NCBI GenBank assembly: GCA_027946365.1
Contig: JAPEUQ010000010.1
Coordinates: forward strand, 496,001 to 560,000
From: Kalmusia sp. IMI 367209
Taxonomy: Eukaryota > Ascomycota > Dothideomycetes > Pleosporales > Didymosphaeriaceae
DNA: 64,000 bases
Direction of reading: 5' to 3'
Numbering within the stretch: position 1 is the first letter of the stretch; each line of letters opens with the position of its first letter. The notes beneath the pieces are model-generated. The model saw nothing but the letters and a program-made list of their open reading frames with translations, made no database searches and was not told where the DNA came from. Both the position numbers and the translations under genes were made by a program. Shown piece after piece: positions 21,456-34,200 of the stretch.

Positions 21456-24400
21456 ATTTTGTTCGGTCTGAGGCCCTCTCTCGATGTGATGAAGGTGCCC
21501 GATGCTATGGATTTAGCAGTCGAGAATAGAATGCATATATTCGATCAGTGCGCCGCTATTGCGTACTGACCCGGATACGGATGTTCGTTTTCCACCGAGC
21601 ACGAATGCTTCTTCAATAGAAGCATGCAGCTCCAATACATGCAGCCGCACGTCATTTTCCTATAGTCTTCGTCACGACATCCTTCACTGGCATGTGGCAT
21701 CCGCTGCAGAGCGCTGATCACCCTGATCGTTCTCAGGCCCCGTGTGAATTCCAGCAATGTGGTGAGATGGTGCGATGGTGCGATGGTGGCTGGAAGGCGC
21801 GAAGTGAGGTGACGGGTGTTCTGTTTCCTCGAGTGAGCGGACCGTGAGCCCGCCGGCAGAATCTGCAGTCTCTGAGCATCAGAAACAGGAACAGGAATAG
21901 TCAAAGTACGGAGGTGTGCGATCGCGGAATAAGCAACGATCTTCATAACCTCCCCCTTTCCCCGCGAAGTGTGAAAGACCTCCACAACGAGGCGGCGGCG
22001 GGGCCTCTCGCCGCTTTTACGACTTCGTGTCGGGGGGCGAATCCCTGATCAGCCCTGGCACTAGACCCTTGTTGTGCGCGCTAAATTCGCGTGATCACTC
22101 TAAATCAACCCTACCTCTTCATCTTTCCTGCATCACACACAGCGGCGAGCCTCTTCACCGGCGCCGGCTGGCCTCCGAGCTCTCAAATTTTCGCGCCATT
22201 CTATACAGCCTCAATTTACTCCCCGCAATTGAACCAGAACTTGTCGCTGCGGCTTCGTTGTTGACGTGGCGCTCACTACCGCACTCTACGGCTTCAAGGC
22301 CTGGAAACAATAACGAGCTTTCGTCGCTACCGATCGCGAATATGCTTGTCGGGGCTTTTTTTCTCCCGCATACTTGGCGATGCGGCGCTTGGAACGCCTT
22401 CGAAGTTACCATTACCGTTGAGGTGATCGCGGGAGCAGGCTCTGTATTGATTCTACTAACTAAGAAACACATCCTAGTCAATCGCTCCCAAGAGGTCTTC
22501 AGCCGCCACTTCATCAAAGAAGATGCATAATCATGTCGTACAGCGTTGACATGCTTCGGCCGCTCTCGCACGTCCTCCAATGCTGCATCTTTAACACGAA
22601 GCGAACATAAGAATACGAAAGGCAAAGCAACTAGAACAGCGTTACTATTCACGGACACGAGTCGCATATCTGCATGCATTAACCAGCGAATATGCAGTCA
22701 TGCTACAAGTCCACGAGCTGCAGCAATGCGTTTGTGACTGCAAGCTCAAATCCAAGCACTGACCCTGTGCATGCCAGAGCCAAACTAGCCCCCTTTTTGT
22801 GCATTCTGGGAGCTAAGCGGACATACATTGAATCACAGCTTACCAATGTGTAAGCCAGGTGACTATTTTGCATTATACGTCAAGACCGACACATACGAGA
22901 TGATAGGTGGTTGTTTTGAGCATCTCTTAATACATCTTAAGCCTATCCCCACATGCGCTTTAGATCTTTAGTATTCGTGCCGATATTTGCGGAGCTATTC
23001 GGCGACGGGCAAATCGGCACCAATATTTCGGTCTACCTTGACCCGAGTGCCCAAGCCTATATCCATGTTGATGCGGTTGCTGGGGCCATAACCCAATCTA
23101 CAGCAGTGGACTTGCCGAGCGTTCCGCAGCGACAGTACCAAGAGATCAAGAGATGCTGGGTGCACTGCCGACCCAAGATACCGCAAGTCACTTGCAGACT
23201 CTTCGCGAGCGTCGCAAGTCGGGTTACGATTGAACTAAAAGTTTCCTCTGTCTTCAAAAAGCAATGAAGCTTGTCTAGTCGAATCGTATCGAATGACCTT
23301 TGATATTGTTGAGTTGAGCACATCTCCACCATGTTGGTGCTAAGATGGTTCGACAGAATGAGCAAGGTATACAACTTATGCGCCGTGAGCCTTTTAGCGT
23401 GGTTCGTCTGCTTGAACCTAGTTCGAACTCCCCGTATCGCCCCGCCAACAACAGATGCTTGTACCAGGTGTCTCAAAAGGTTTGCCCCGGTGCTCGAAGT
23501 TCGGAGATTAGGGTAAAATCTGAACATACTTCTCCTATCCTATCACCAGCCTCGCAACACAAACACTTGTTGAGTTGCATGCTGACCGTATTCTTTACGG
23601 TCGGACATCGGCTGTGACTCGGATGTCTCGCACTCTAAGCGAACTCTAATACTGCAGTGAGCGGAACCGACGTGGTTATGCACGAGCAGATTTGAAAGAC
23701 TATGACTGTCTTGCGTGCGGAATGCCATAGATGGTTTCATCCTACCTCTCAGTCGGTTCCAATTGCATTCAACAATACTTTTGAAAGGGGGACGCGTACT
23801 CCCTGCTCCATAGGATCGTTAGGGAGTGAGCAAACTTCTTCACCCTAGTTGCAAGCGCCCTGTGCCGATCTCCACACCCTAAGATCTGGTACGATTCTTC
23901 CGCATTCAACCGCCTGTCAACCCCGGCCCTCTCGACTGGCATGGGAACCATAATCTCGATCCAGTAAATCATACATGCGTACTTTCGAATTTTCTGAGCC
24001 ACACTAGCGGTGGCAACATGCCTTTTGCATATGCCAGCCAGCATCTTCTATGCCTCGTTAATCAAATTCAGTGGTCCATTACGTTTTACACTTGCTTTCA
24101 ATTCACCGGTTGCAGTTCAGCATCGGGCAATAGGTGCGTGCTGTTAAGAGAAGGGATCTTCTAGCTTACCATGAGCTTACTTTCTACGGAGTTGCGGAAG
24201 TTGGGCATCTCCACCACCAGTTGCTTTGTAGCGCCACCTTCGTCAATCAGCACGCAAGATGACGTCTTACGATGCGGCTCAAAGTCAAGTGATCAGCGTA
24301 TTAGATTAGAGATGCGGAGGAGCTCCGTTCCAGATCTGGACAACAGATTTTTTACTGATTGTGACATTTCGTCAACCTATACATCGTGAAAGCGTTTATC

Positions 24401-24879
24401 CGCACCTGCCGCTAACACCAAGACTACTATGCCAGAATCTTGCGTTGAGACTCAACGTCTCAAAGCTTAATTGCGCTGACGAAGCTTACTTCAAGACGTC
24501 TTCTCTGCACCCCACACGCTGTACCCCGCAGTTCCCAGTCTTCCCGGCAGAAATCCGCGGCTAGGTCCTCCCAGTCACCTCCGGTACTATGTACCTGCGT
24601 AGAACAAAAGAGTGCCGAACAGTTCGCTTCGATGAAACCCAAAGTGCCACACACCTGACCTCGGGTTTCACACGCGGAAACCATGCAGACGGCTTCTTCC
24701 CCAGACCTTGCGCGACGCGTATTCATGCATTGAACCTTTCGAGCCGTATGAGCTTCCTCTTTCAGTAATATCAGCGACGGCTGATCCTTCTCGAGCCTTT
24801 GGTTGGTACCCTGTTCGGAACTTCACGACGGTGCTGATGTTGGGTGTCTTCGTTCACCCTTCGTTCTATCTCGTACGAC
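21456..24879. other. 3.4-kb gene-poor stretch inside the GAG cluster
   Basis: This is the longest gene-poor stretch of the window. Open frames such as 22027-22530 and the overlapping pair around 22953-23527 show no domain, no intron logic and no codon bias that I can recognise. It may be the remains of older genes or a repeat that has mutated beyond recognition. I see no terminal repeats or transposase motifs. Confidence 0.4.
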
Positions 24880-26032
24880 TCAATTTCCCGAATCCGTCTG
24901 ATTCACTGCTGTGACCTTTATTTCTTGATCACAGTACTCCACCCACCCATCCAGATCCATGTTCTTCAGCACTGTGCTAAATCCATCGCTACCTTTCGCG
25001 TCCCCTTTGTTTCCACAGTACTTTTGGACGACGTCCTTCTTGAGCCCTTTCTTATTGCCTGCGCCCTCGGGATACTCGATGTGAAAGACGGGTTTCCCGG
25101 CGTCAATGAAGGCGTGAAACGTGTCGCATTCGCTTTCCTCGACGCACTGCTCGTTGACGGAAAAGTGGACGATGGGAAGTACATCGGGGATGATATCGCC
25201 AGCGTTTTTTAGGCCCATTGTGAGGTTTAGGGGGACGGTGAGGTTGGAGAGGTAGCTAAGGAAGGATATACTGTCATTTGCGGTGAGGTCGAGGCCGTTG
25301 TCGTTTTGCTAACTAAGCATCAGTATTGTTCGTTCGGTTCATCACCTCTTCAATCCCCGCTTCCCAAGTCGCCTTCTTTGTCCTATTCTAAATGATTGGG
25401 ACAGCACAGGAAAGGGCGGAGAACTCACAAATCCATCAACATTATCTGGATCCACACCATCACATCCTTTCTTCCCTGCCAGCTCTATCCTTCCCTTCAT
25501 GATACTCCTCACATTGCTACTCTCAAGCTTCAACCACCGCTCGCCTGGCCACCCGTCCAACTCTTTCCCTTTATCCTCCTCCTTGAACTGATCTGAGTCC
25601 AGACGTCCTGGCTCATAGCTGCCCCCGCTAAAATAGCATATTACCCTTTTACCAAGGCGATGTAGGGTCTCGATTGTCTCGGAGGAAGTCTCGAAGAGAT
25701 CGATGTCGTAGACAGCCACGTCGGGCGTGACCGAGGTCGCAGATGGGTCGAGCAGCATAGCCGAGGAGAGGATGATTTGCCATGTATCATTCACACGGGG
25801 GTGTCCACGATAGGGTGCCATTGGGGGTAGGGAGAGGGGAGGCAGAGGCTGTTGGAGCAGGTGAACCGTTGTCGCCTCCATCATTATCGGAAGAGTCGTC
25901 GTCGTCGTCGCGGCCAATTGTGAGTCCCAGACCTAATCCAAGCGCCAATCCGAGGACGACGACAGCAAGAGCACCGCCGATGAAGAGCTTCCGCCTCAGC
26001 GACCACGGATGGGAAATGCGCTTTTCAGACAT
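24880..26032 (-). CDS. ega3: Membrane-anchored GH114 endo-alpha-1,4-polygalactosaminidase (Ega3-like), with a one-base frame break
   Basis: Two exons, 26032-25429 and 25308-24880, joined at a phase-0 intron. The N-terminus has a single membrane helix at about residues 17-40 and then an acidic/Ser linker. The GH114 TIM barrel follows: WQIILSS, DVAVYDIDLFET, RVICYFSGGSYEPGR, DGWPGERWL, the active-site strand CDGVDPDNVDGF, then LKNAGDI, HFSVNEQC and PVFHIEY. The two halves of exon 1 lie in different frames. Dropping one base from the five-G run at 25797-25801 joins the linker to the barrel, and exon 1 then becomes 603 nt, giving 343 aa in total. No splice signal explains the shift. In A. fumigatus Ega3 cuts the galactosamine parts of GAG at the cell surface. 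Either the base is a sequencing error or the gene is inactive. Confidence 0.82.
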
Positions 26033-27242
26033 CTTTTGTAGGGGCTCTTGGAGTGCGAATGTGAAGTAGAAATAATAGTTTATTTGGTTTCTGACACGCA
26101 CGCCGGTCCAGCATGCGTCGAGCGGAAGGAGTACTCCCTTTGGAAAAGAGGCTCCACTGTCCTTGATTGACGAGCGTGAATGTCAGTCTATGAGTTACAG
26201 CCCTCGAATTTACTCTCCGCCCTTTTTCGCGCCGAGGCGCAGTCAGCGGGCGCTGTACCAGATGAGCCGTCAAAGAGCCCGCTGTAGAGTTTAGCGTCGC
26301 CAAACCGGCGAATCTTGTCGTAGAGGAGCAACACAAGGGGAATCTATCCGTTGCGTGAGCACTATGCGGCTATGTATGTTGGCGCTGGAAGGGGCTTAGC
26401 GCGCATAACGGATAATATGGGATCGTGGCGCGTAGGAGAACGTAATACCGATGGCTTTTTTTGACCCTCGTGCGTCTTTCTCAGCTCCCTTTTGAATACA
26501 TCGCCGGGAAGCGCAAGACGTTTTTGGGGTTGAGAATCCGATCTCGAGTCGGGCTCGGACTACACTTCGCTAGTCCCGCAATAGGAAAATGAATCGCTGG
26601 AAATCTCACAGCGGGCATGGGTGCAGCGCGGAAAGAGCCGCAATATGTACTGCCATTGTCCAATAATAGTAGTAGGGCTGTGCGTACGTTAGGTAAATTG
26701 CGGAGGCGTGAGCTGGACCATGGACTAGGACTCCTAGACAGTATTGTGGCTGTGGCTGTGTGCCGTGCTCAGATCTGCTGGTGCCCAAGTTCGAACGCCA
26801 GGTTCGGGCCTCTTGTGGTGGTTGAGAGCTTGCATGCTAGGCTCGTTCTTGCGGAGCAGAAAACTGCGGTGGTCTGCGTGCGTGGTGCCCGGGAAGAATA
26901 GGTTTGGTGTTTTGCCGGCACATGTACGATCGGACCGATTCGCGTCTAAGTGAGTGAATTGACTAACCGTTTTGAATATGATTAATATGATTGGATAGAA
27001 ATGCTGCGAGCTAGCCGCTTTAGGCCCGGTGATCAACGAAGGCATCATCGCACAGAATGGCGTTCCATCGCAGTTCGCCTTCAGGAATTGCAATGCAGAA
27101 GCAACATGCATTAAGTTTCAATTCGATAATAATGCAATTCCGTAACAGAAGCCACACCTTGCTTTTGGGTATAGCAACATTTCTAACTAACGAATGCAAT
27201 TTTTCCCACATGCTTGATATGTACAGTACATCCCCACCTAGT
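26033..27242. other. Intergenic between ega3 and agd3
   Basis: About 1.2 kb upstream of ega3 and downstream of agd3. No frame here is supported. A GTTCGAAC element near 26791 resembles a tRNA B box but lacks a matching A box and arms. Confidence 0.4.
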
Positions 27243-29595
27243 CTACAAAGGAAGAGCCTTGGAAAATTTGTATGTCCTTGAAGCGCCACTCATGGTAACC
27301 CACAAAGTGAGCGGGTCCGTACCGATCTGCTCCTTAGTCGCGCCTGTCGTCGAAGACGGCGTGGAAGGTAGTGTGATCGGGATGGTAGTGCCACACTTGT
27401 TGCCGCCAGCAGTGTAAACAGTGACACTTTCAATGCTATTCCCATCCGCAGTGGTTTGCCAGGTCAAGCTGGGGCGGCAGAGGTCGCGAGTTTGGCGGTT
27501 GAGGAAGGCTTGGGCGAGGTCGTCGTGTTTGAGAGTCTTGAAGGGCCAAGTGGTACTGTGCAGGCGTTAGAACTGGGAGTAGATGAAACTTGAGTGAAAA
27601 AGGGACATACAGTCTCATAATCTCCGCAGAGACGATTTCGACCCAAGTCATGAGGAGCGAGTACTGGCCCCTCTTGCCGTTGACGGTGGTTTGCGGGACG
27701 TCGTTGACCCTCAGATTGGCTTGGTGAAACATGTAACTATTGGACTTGTTAGTTAGAAGCAATCAGAAGATCAAATATTACTTACGGATCCCAATGCAAG
27801 CCCAACAAATTGCGCATGGCGGTGTCCCGGGCGCTCGTTAATAAATCATTGAAGGTACCCTTTCCGCCTGAGGTATTGATCCATTCCTGTAGAGTGCAAG
27901 CCGGGAGATCGCAGTTGTAGTAAATGACACTAGCCCACCGGGGCATAACGTTGACCCCAGCATATCCGTTACCGGCGACAGTCGTGTTGAGCGGCCAGAA
28001 CCGGTTCTGGGTATTCAAAAGCAATGGCCTGGTATTGTCACCAACAACGTTGACGATTCCGTTGTCCTTCCAAGCTTTGAGGGCATCCGCGTTATGCAAG
28101 CCAGTGATAGCAGGAGGAATGATCCCGTTGGGGCTGAAGCGCTTAGCAGCGTCCAGTCCGACCTGCTTCAGCCACGCTTGATTAAAGGAGATTTCTTTGG
28201 ATGTGTCCGAGTACGTAGCATTGGTGAGATCTTCGTGAGTACTATGTATGATTAGAAGATATTGATCAGAGAAAGCGCGCAACTTACAAAGTATGGGAGA
28301 TGTGTGCAAAAGCATCGCGATTTGATTCATCCGCGAACCAATTCTCAAGCTCGTCGATCTCATTACACTCGAGACTCCAACCATACTTCGCAGGAGTAGT
28401 GGGCCACAAGTCCTTACCAGTACCTGGTGGCTTGGTGTAATCAGGAGGACCATCGATCTGGTCGGGATATTCGATTCCCGAAGTTGGACTGCAAGTTCGT
28501 TCGCCTTCGGTAGTGTCCGTTGCTGCTTCGATAGCACCGTTACCGTTGTGTCCAATCTCCAGGTAGTATTCAGACCCCTTCGGCATCTTGGTATTGAGCG
28601 TAGTCTGCCAATCAACATGCGCGCTGAGGTCATCTGGCTTACAGCGGTAGGATTGGCCTGAAGGCGTGTATAACGGAGTCTCTAGGAACATGTCATCCAC
28701 TTGGGTACTAAAATACAACCTGCGGAAGCCAACATAGAGGCCTCTTGTGATCCAGTTGATCCACGCATGCTGCAGGTAGTTTGACGACGGAGCCCAATCG
28801 AGAGCAAACGGCATGAACCATGCCATCTGTTGACGGGTCCCAATCTGATTGATGACACCAGCGGTCCCAGAACCACTGAACTTCGCGAACTCCCAAGCTA
28901 TCGAAGAATTGGTGACTTGTGCTGGGTTGTGGAAGATATTCGCGATGCTCACATTCGCGCTCCTAGCGACTCCGTTAGTCATCTTGCATGTGCATATATT
29001 AAGTGCATCGGTATCGACCAGGACTTGCAGAAGATCCTCAAAATTTTACTCGAAGCGAAAAAATGGGGTAAACGTACGATTTTAGGCCTGCAGTAGAGAA
29101 ACCAGTCACATTCGTGAAGACAACCGGCTCATCTTTGACATTGCCACCCAGACTGACAACACCGAAATCGCTCGTTGGGAATACGTCTAGTCTCACCATG
29201 CGCACACCGAATTGAGTTTGGTAGTTCCAAAGCTGGTTCCATTGCACTCTCGTAAGGGCACTGTAGTATTGGTCGCCGTAATTGTAGCCAACTTCGCTCA
29301 CTACTACAATGCCACCATAGTTTCCATGGGTAGCCGAAGCATTGAGAATTGGAAGACTGCTAATTCCAGCTTGGGGAACGGTGACCACTTCGAACGGAAT
29401 GCCATAGCCTTGGAGCCCAGACGTAGCACCGTTAAGTGCAGATGTGTCATCTCGTGCGAGGACAAGGATGGTACTGGAGACTGTAGCAGCTGAGATGGCG
29501 GCTACGGCTGCAGTGTCCGCAGACGCATGCTGAACGAAGAGAACAAGTGCGGAGAGAATCAACGTCCGCAACAACACAGTGAAGGGCGGCGCCAT
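27243..29595 (-). CDS. agd3: Extracellular GAG deacetylase (Agd3-like, CE18)
   Basis: Five exons (29595-29078, 28962-28288, 28241-27786, 27736-27611, 27555-27243) give 695 aa and every junction keeps phase. A signal peptide (LLRTLILSALVLFVQHASA) opens the protein. The first 170 residues form the Agd3 N-terminal region (STILVLARDD, GGIVVVSEVGYNY). The metal-dependent deacetylase domain includes YFSTQVDDMFLE with the aspartate pair and FAHISHTFTHEDL, created by the exon 2-3 splice, carrying the histidine ligands. The C-terminal part has the NVMPRWASVIYYNCD and QYSLLMTWVEIVSAEIMRL blocks. In A. fumigatus the enzyme removes some N-acetyl groups from GalNAc in secreted GAG, which makes the polymer cationic and adhesive. 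No break was found, unlike ega3 and sph3. It is divergent from gtb3. Confidence 0.9.
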
Positions 29596-31228
29596 TGCGT
29601 AGAGACAGTGTTGAAGAGCAACAGCGTGAAGATGCGAAAGTTCGGGGCTCTGATCGTATTAATAAATCTAGACTCGGCAGAAGTACCACGTTGGCTATTG
29701 GGCAATGGCTAGACATTGGCCCAGACGAAGCATATAGAAGCATATACGCACAAGCCAGAACTATTGATTCGCAATGCTCACTCGTGTGCCGATTCCGATT
29801 CCAGCGATGGCCTGGAACTATGACGCGGCATGATGAGTTCAAACTACGCGTCTGGCAGTGTGCACTGCAACCCCAGAGCTACACTAGTTACGGGAGGTAG
29901 CGTGAGTGACAAAAGGTGGCGCTGAATGGATATAGCTGTACAGGGGTCTTGGCAGATGGCCATCTGAGAAGTGGACATCGGATGGGTAAAATTTTGCGCC
30001 ACGTGTGAAGCCACTCTTTAGGTAATATCAGGAAGGGGAAGACGTGATGGCAAAGCATTGCATCGAGCATGCACGCCGGCGGTGCGTGCAGGCGAACAAC
30101 CGGGAACCCATCAGCCCATCTGGGGGAGACTCGTGGAGGGTACCAGACGGAACTAGACTGCGAGTCCAGGTGCCGCGTCGGCTACAGAGTCCCGCAGAGC
30201 TCCAGTGCCACTAGATCTTGATGGAATTGGACGATGTATTGGGGTCAACGCGGCCTGGGACCCGAGGAAGCGTGCTGGCTGGGCGCCACGCAAGCTCGCT
30301 ATTTGGCAAATATGGATATCGTATACGGCCCTGGTGCTCATATCGAAAAGACGCATTGTGTAACGTCGAGGCAATGAAGGGGATATTAACACAGTGCAGT
30401 GGAGGAGGTTAGGCTAAAGGGGGATGCCGGCTGCCGCGCCAGTTAAAACGGCAATGCGCACGGGCCGGCGCTAAGGGGAGACCCCTGTCGCCTTTCAGCC
30501 TCCCCCAAGATTCGTCTCGTCTACCACTGGCGTCATGTCTCTGCACGTCTTGCCTCCGGACTTCTGTCGTCTTCCTTATACTACGCCTTGCCCCGCAACG
30601 CCAGCCGGTTGTCGACGATAGATTGCTGCTGCCCACGCATGCTCCCTGCCTGCCGATCATCTCCTGCCGCTGTCCGCATATTGCCCGGTCCAAAGGCTTC
30701 GACCGCTGCAAAACGCACTCTATGGCCGCCTCTCACTGCCCATTGAGGCTGCCAAGCTCGGCTGCACAGGCTTCTCGAAGAATAGCAATGCTTCTTCGCA
30801 GCAGGCCCTGCCTCGCCAGAGACATATGGCCGCACGCCGAAGTGCCATTAGCTGACGTTGCTGCTGGATGAACAGCAAGACACATGACTGCTTAGCACAT
30901 AGCCTGTCTATGTGCATCTGCCCGGATCATGAACGGGCTATCATAGTGCCGGCATTTACATGCCACCGCGCTATGGGGTTCTATTATTGTAGCGAAGGTC
31001 TCCCCGACAACTTTTTGCTCGGTCGTCAACCAGGTCGTCAGTGTCATCTAGCATGAAACACTGCAACCATTCCTTCTGATCATTATGTCTCTGCTCCCCG
31101 TCGGTCAATAGTGTTCGTTCTATAGCCGTGTCTTCCACGTTTGAGCACCTCTTCCCTGGGCCGGGCTTACTCTGCCGTGTGCTACCGTAAAACCCCGTAT
31201 CCGTCCGACGCGTGGATGACACGGGAAT
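29596..31228. other. Shared divergent promoter region of agd3 and gtb3
   Basis: The 1.6 kb between the two outward-facing starts contain no supported gene. The arrangement would allow joint control of deacetylase and synthase. I looked for StuA-type WCGCGWNM sites and found only partial matches. Confidence 0.45.
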
Positions 31229-34200
31229 ATGCCAAACATTCTCGGTATCACCGCTTTTCGGTCTGGTGTAGCTTTGCATGAGTGGTGGGAATGGGCTCTC
31301 GTTGCCGTACTCGCTGCAAGCGGGCTGTTTGGTATCATCGCACTTGTTTGGACATCCTTCAGCAAAATCACAAAGCTTTTGAAGGTGAGGAGTCGGCGCG
31401 TCCAAAAGAAATACAAAGCTCACTGTGATCTTCATAGCCTGACTCCGATGAATACCTGCTACCGTACTCGGTTCAAGAACGGCTACTGGTGCTTTCTCAC
31501 ACTGCGCACTGTGTGCGGCCAAAGCAACCTATCACCGACAAACCATCTTCTTTCGGCGTCTATCTGGGTCTGCTCAGCACACCTGTCACAAATGAGGAGA
31601 GACAAATATTAGCAGGATGGGATATGGTAGTGCTAGATCCAGGGCAGCCTGGCATTGTGGACGCCATCAACGATGAAAACGTCGTTCTTGGCCCACACAT
31701 TATCACCCGGCTGGACCTCGTCCAAGTGCTTCCATTCTCGGCAAAGGACAACGAGATAGATATGCTCAAGGCGATACACTTGGTCTCCATGGTGCTGAAC
31801 GATGCAATACGGCGACCCAGCCAGCGGAGATACTGCACTGGCGTACTGATTGCCGGATGGAGAGAGCGTATATGCATTCAAATGCTTAACGGTCTCGCTA
31901 AGCTCTTTTATGCATATGGTCTCGATGTCTTTCTCGAAGTTAGTGCGCCTGATTTTATAAACGATGTCGAGAAGCTCAACTTCAAGCTTTTTGCTGGCAT
32001 GATTGTCCGAAATGGAACCATCCTGCAAAATGGAGAACGCAGAGACTTTTTTGCAATGGACAAGATGAAAACTACCACAAAGGCATTCGTTTCACAAGCA
32101 TGTCTACGGCCATTCCTTACGATGATGTGGGACACGATCGATGATGATGCTGAATTGTCACACGCCGTTACGAGAAGAGCGCATATGTGGTGCAGCTACC
32201 ATGGAGCAGTACCGTACTTTGCGCGAGAGTGTGCTTTGAAGGACATTGCGGAAGTGCGCTCCTGTGAAGAGCCGCTGGCTGCATTTCAATGGCTCAAAGA
32301 TCGGAGAGTAATGAACGTCCATGACAGGTTTCGGACAACTCGTGTGGTAAGTCTGACCGAAACGAAAGCAGAGTATAGACTAACAGTGTGCAGCTCTCTT
32401 CCGAGTTCTCCAGCATTATTGATGACTACCTTCCTTTACAGCAGGTATTTCCACTATTGCAAAGCACGATATCAGGCTTGGATATCACCGATGATTCGGA
32501 TTCGGAAGACAACTCGAGCTCATCCACCCTTACCGTTCAGTTTCCGGAAATCGACCAAAACGGAGCTTTGATACCGTTAGAGCCAACATCCCCTGTCTCC
32601 ACAGGATTGAACTGGAGTTCTTCTGTTGAAAAGCGAGTCGCAAACCCGTTGTCATGTTCATTTAATGGCACGCTTTATGGTTCCCTGGGCTGTTTTCCAA
32701 TTGGCCTGGACGCCACTCAGGAGGACTTCAATCATGTGCTTCGCTCACAACAGCGTCTACGAAACCTAAACTTGTTGAGCATGCTGCCCGCAAAGAAGTT
32801 GCACGATGTTGCGAAACGAATCATCAGCTATAGTACCTCAGCTAGTCGTTTCATCGAGCTTATACCAACCGCAAGAGATACCCTCTCTACTTTTGCCAAT
32901 ACCCTCGCAAAGGCAAATGACGAGGCCGACGACTACCATCAGATTCGGGTGTACACAGGGCTTGATTCTGGATTCCACACTCCGACAGGCAGTCAGTTCT
33001 GGGCAGTATGGGAAGCTGAGCAGAGAACTTTCACTCAAGTCATCTATATATCCAAATCCGTCCAGGACATTGCGGGTGCTTTGTTACACACTTACTTGAG
33101 TAAATCAAGTTTCACACGATACCAATGCTTCCTCTTAGAGTATGGTTTGAGTGAGCATTGCAGCGAGTCCAGTCAGCTCAGAAAGCTTCCAGAGCGAATG
33201 GAACAGGATCTTTCTTTACTGTCTTCCGCCGACCTGCTGCTTTATCTTCAACATCTGCAGCACACAGAATGGGATGAATCGTGCCCTTTGCTGTCGGCAA
33301 TACGAAACCAATGCGAAGAATACCTCATCGATGTTCCTACCTACCGTCAACTGAAAAAGCTTAGCAATATGGAATACATCGCCGGAACAATAACAGACGA
33401 ACATCTTGTCGGTGCGCGGATCAAATGGTACCGGCTATGTCGCCTGCCCTGCCTCGATCGTCAGGATGCTCTGGCACTCTTTAGGCACATCGATCTAAAT
33501 TTTCGCAACGCCCTCTGGTGGCGCGATTACAAAAGTCTTGATACAATTACTTCTGCAATTGAAAAGCTAACAAAACGAGCAAACATCGACTCAGTGTCTG
33601 ACTTTGTCTTGTTTTGTATTTTCTGTGCGGCTAGAAAAGCTGGTTTTGAAGAAGTATACATTGAGGTTTCGGATCGCAACCCATTGTTCAACCAATATTC
33701 CGATCAGAGTGCTGCTTTTGCAGAACTTTTCGCCTTAGGGTCTCGCTGCGAGGCTTATTTCGACATCATGCCTAGCGACATCGGGATATTGCTTTCCAAA
33801 AAGCATAGAGACCACTATAACGAGCCCGGTCACCAGCCACCAATGTGGATTTTCAATGCGCCCTCTTTCGCCTCGGCATATGCCGCAGCTCAGACGGATA
33901 TCGACCCGGATCAGAAACCCTCTGTGATGCCAGGATACCGTCGCTTCACGTTCCTTAGCGTATTCGCTATCCCAGCGCTTGTTGGTAAGACTGGAGATAC
34001 TTTTGAGCTTCATGCAGTTACTGACAGATACAGATATTTTGCTTTTGTCCACAACAGGCCATGGCCTTTATCTCAGCGCTGCTATGACTTATGAGGAGCA
34101 GAAGTACGCTACATTGGCCCTGATGACTTCTTTACTACTTTCAGGAGCCATTGGAACCTGGATATCGATTGGTGGCACTTATTACCTGATTTCTATGGCT

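Noticed and set aside
22027..22530. 167-codon open frame in the gap between sph3 and ega3
   Set aside because: No domain, no intron logic, and the opposite strand is equally open, so coding is not supported.
25429..25917. Separate gene starting inside the ega3 exon in the barrel frame
   Set aside because: It would lack a leader, starts in a low-complexity shadow of the linker, and the upstream frame supplies exactly the expected membrane anchor.
26785..26800. tRNA gene suggested by GTTCGAAC
   Set aside because: No A box, acceptor stem or anticodon arm could be fitted on either strand.
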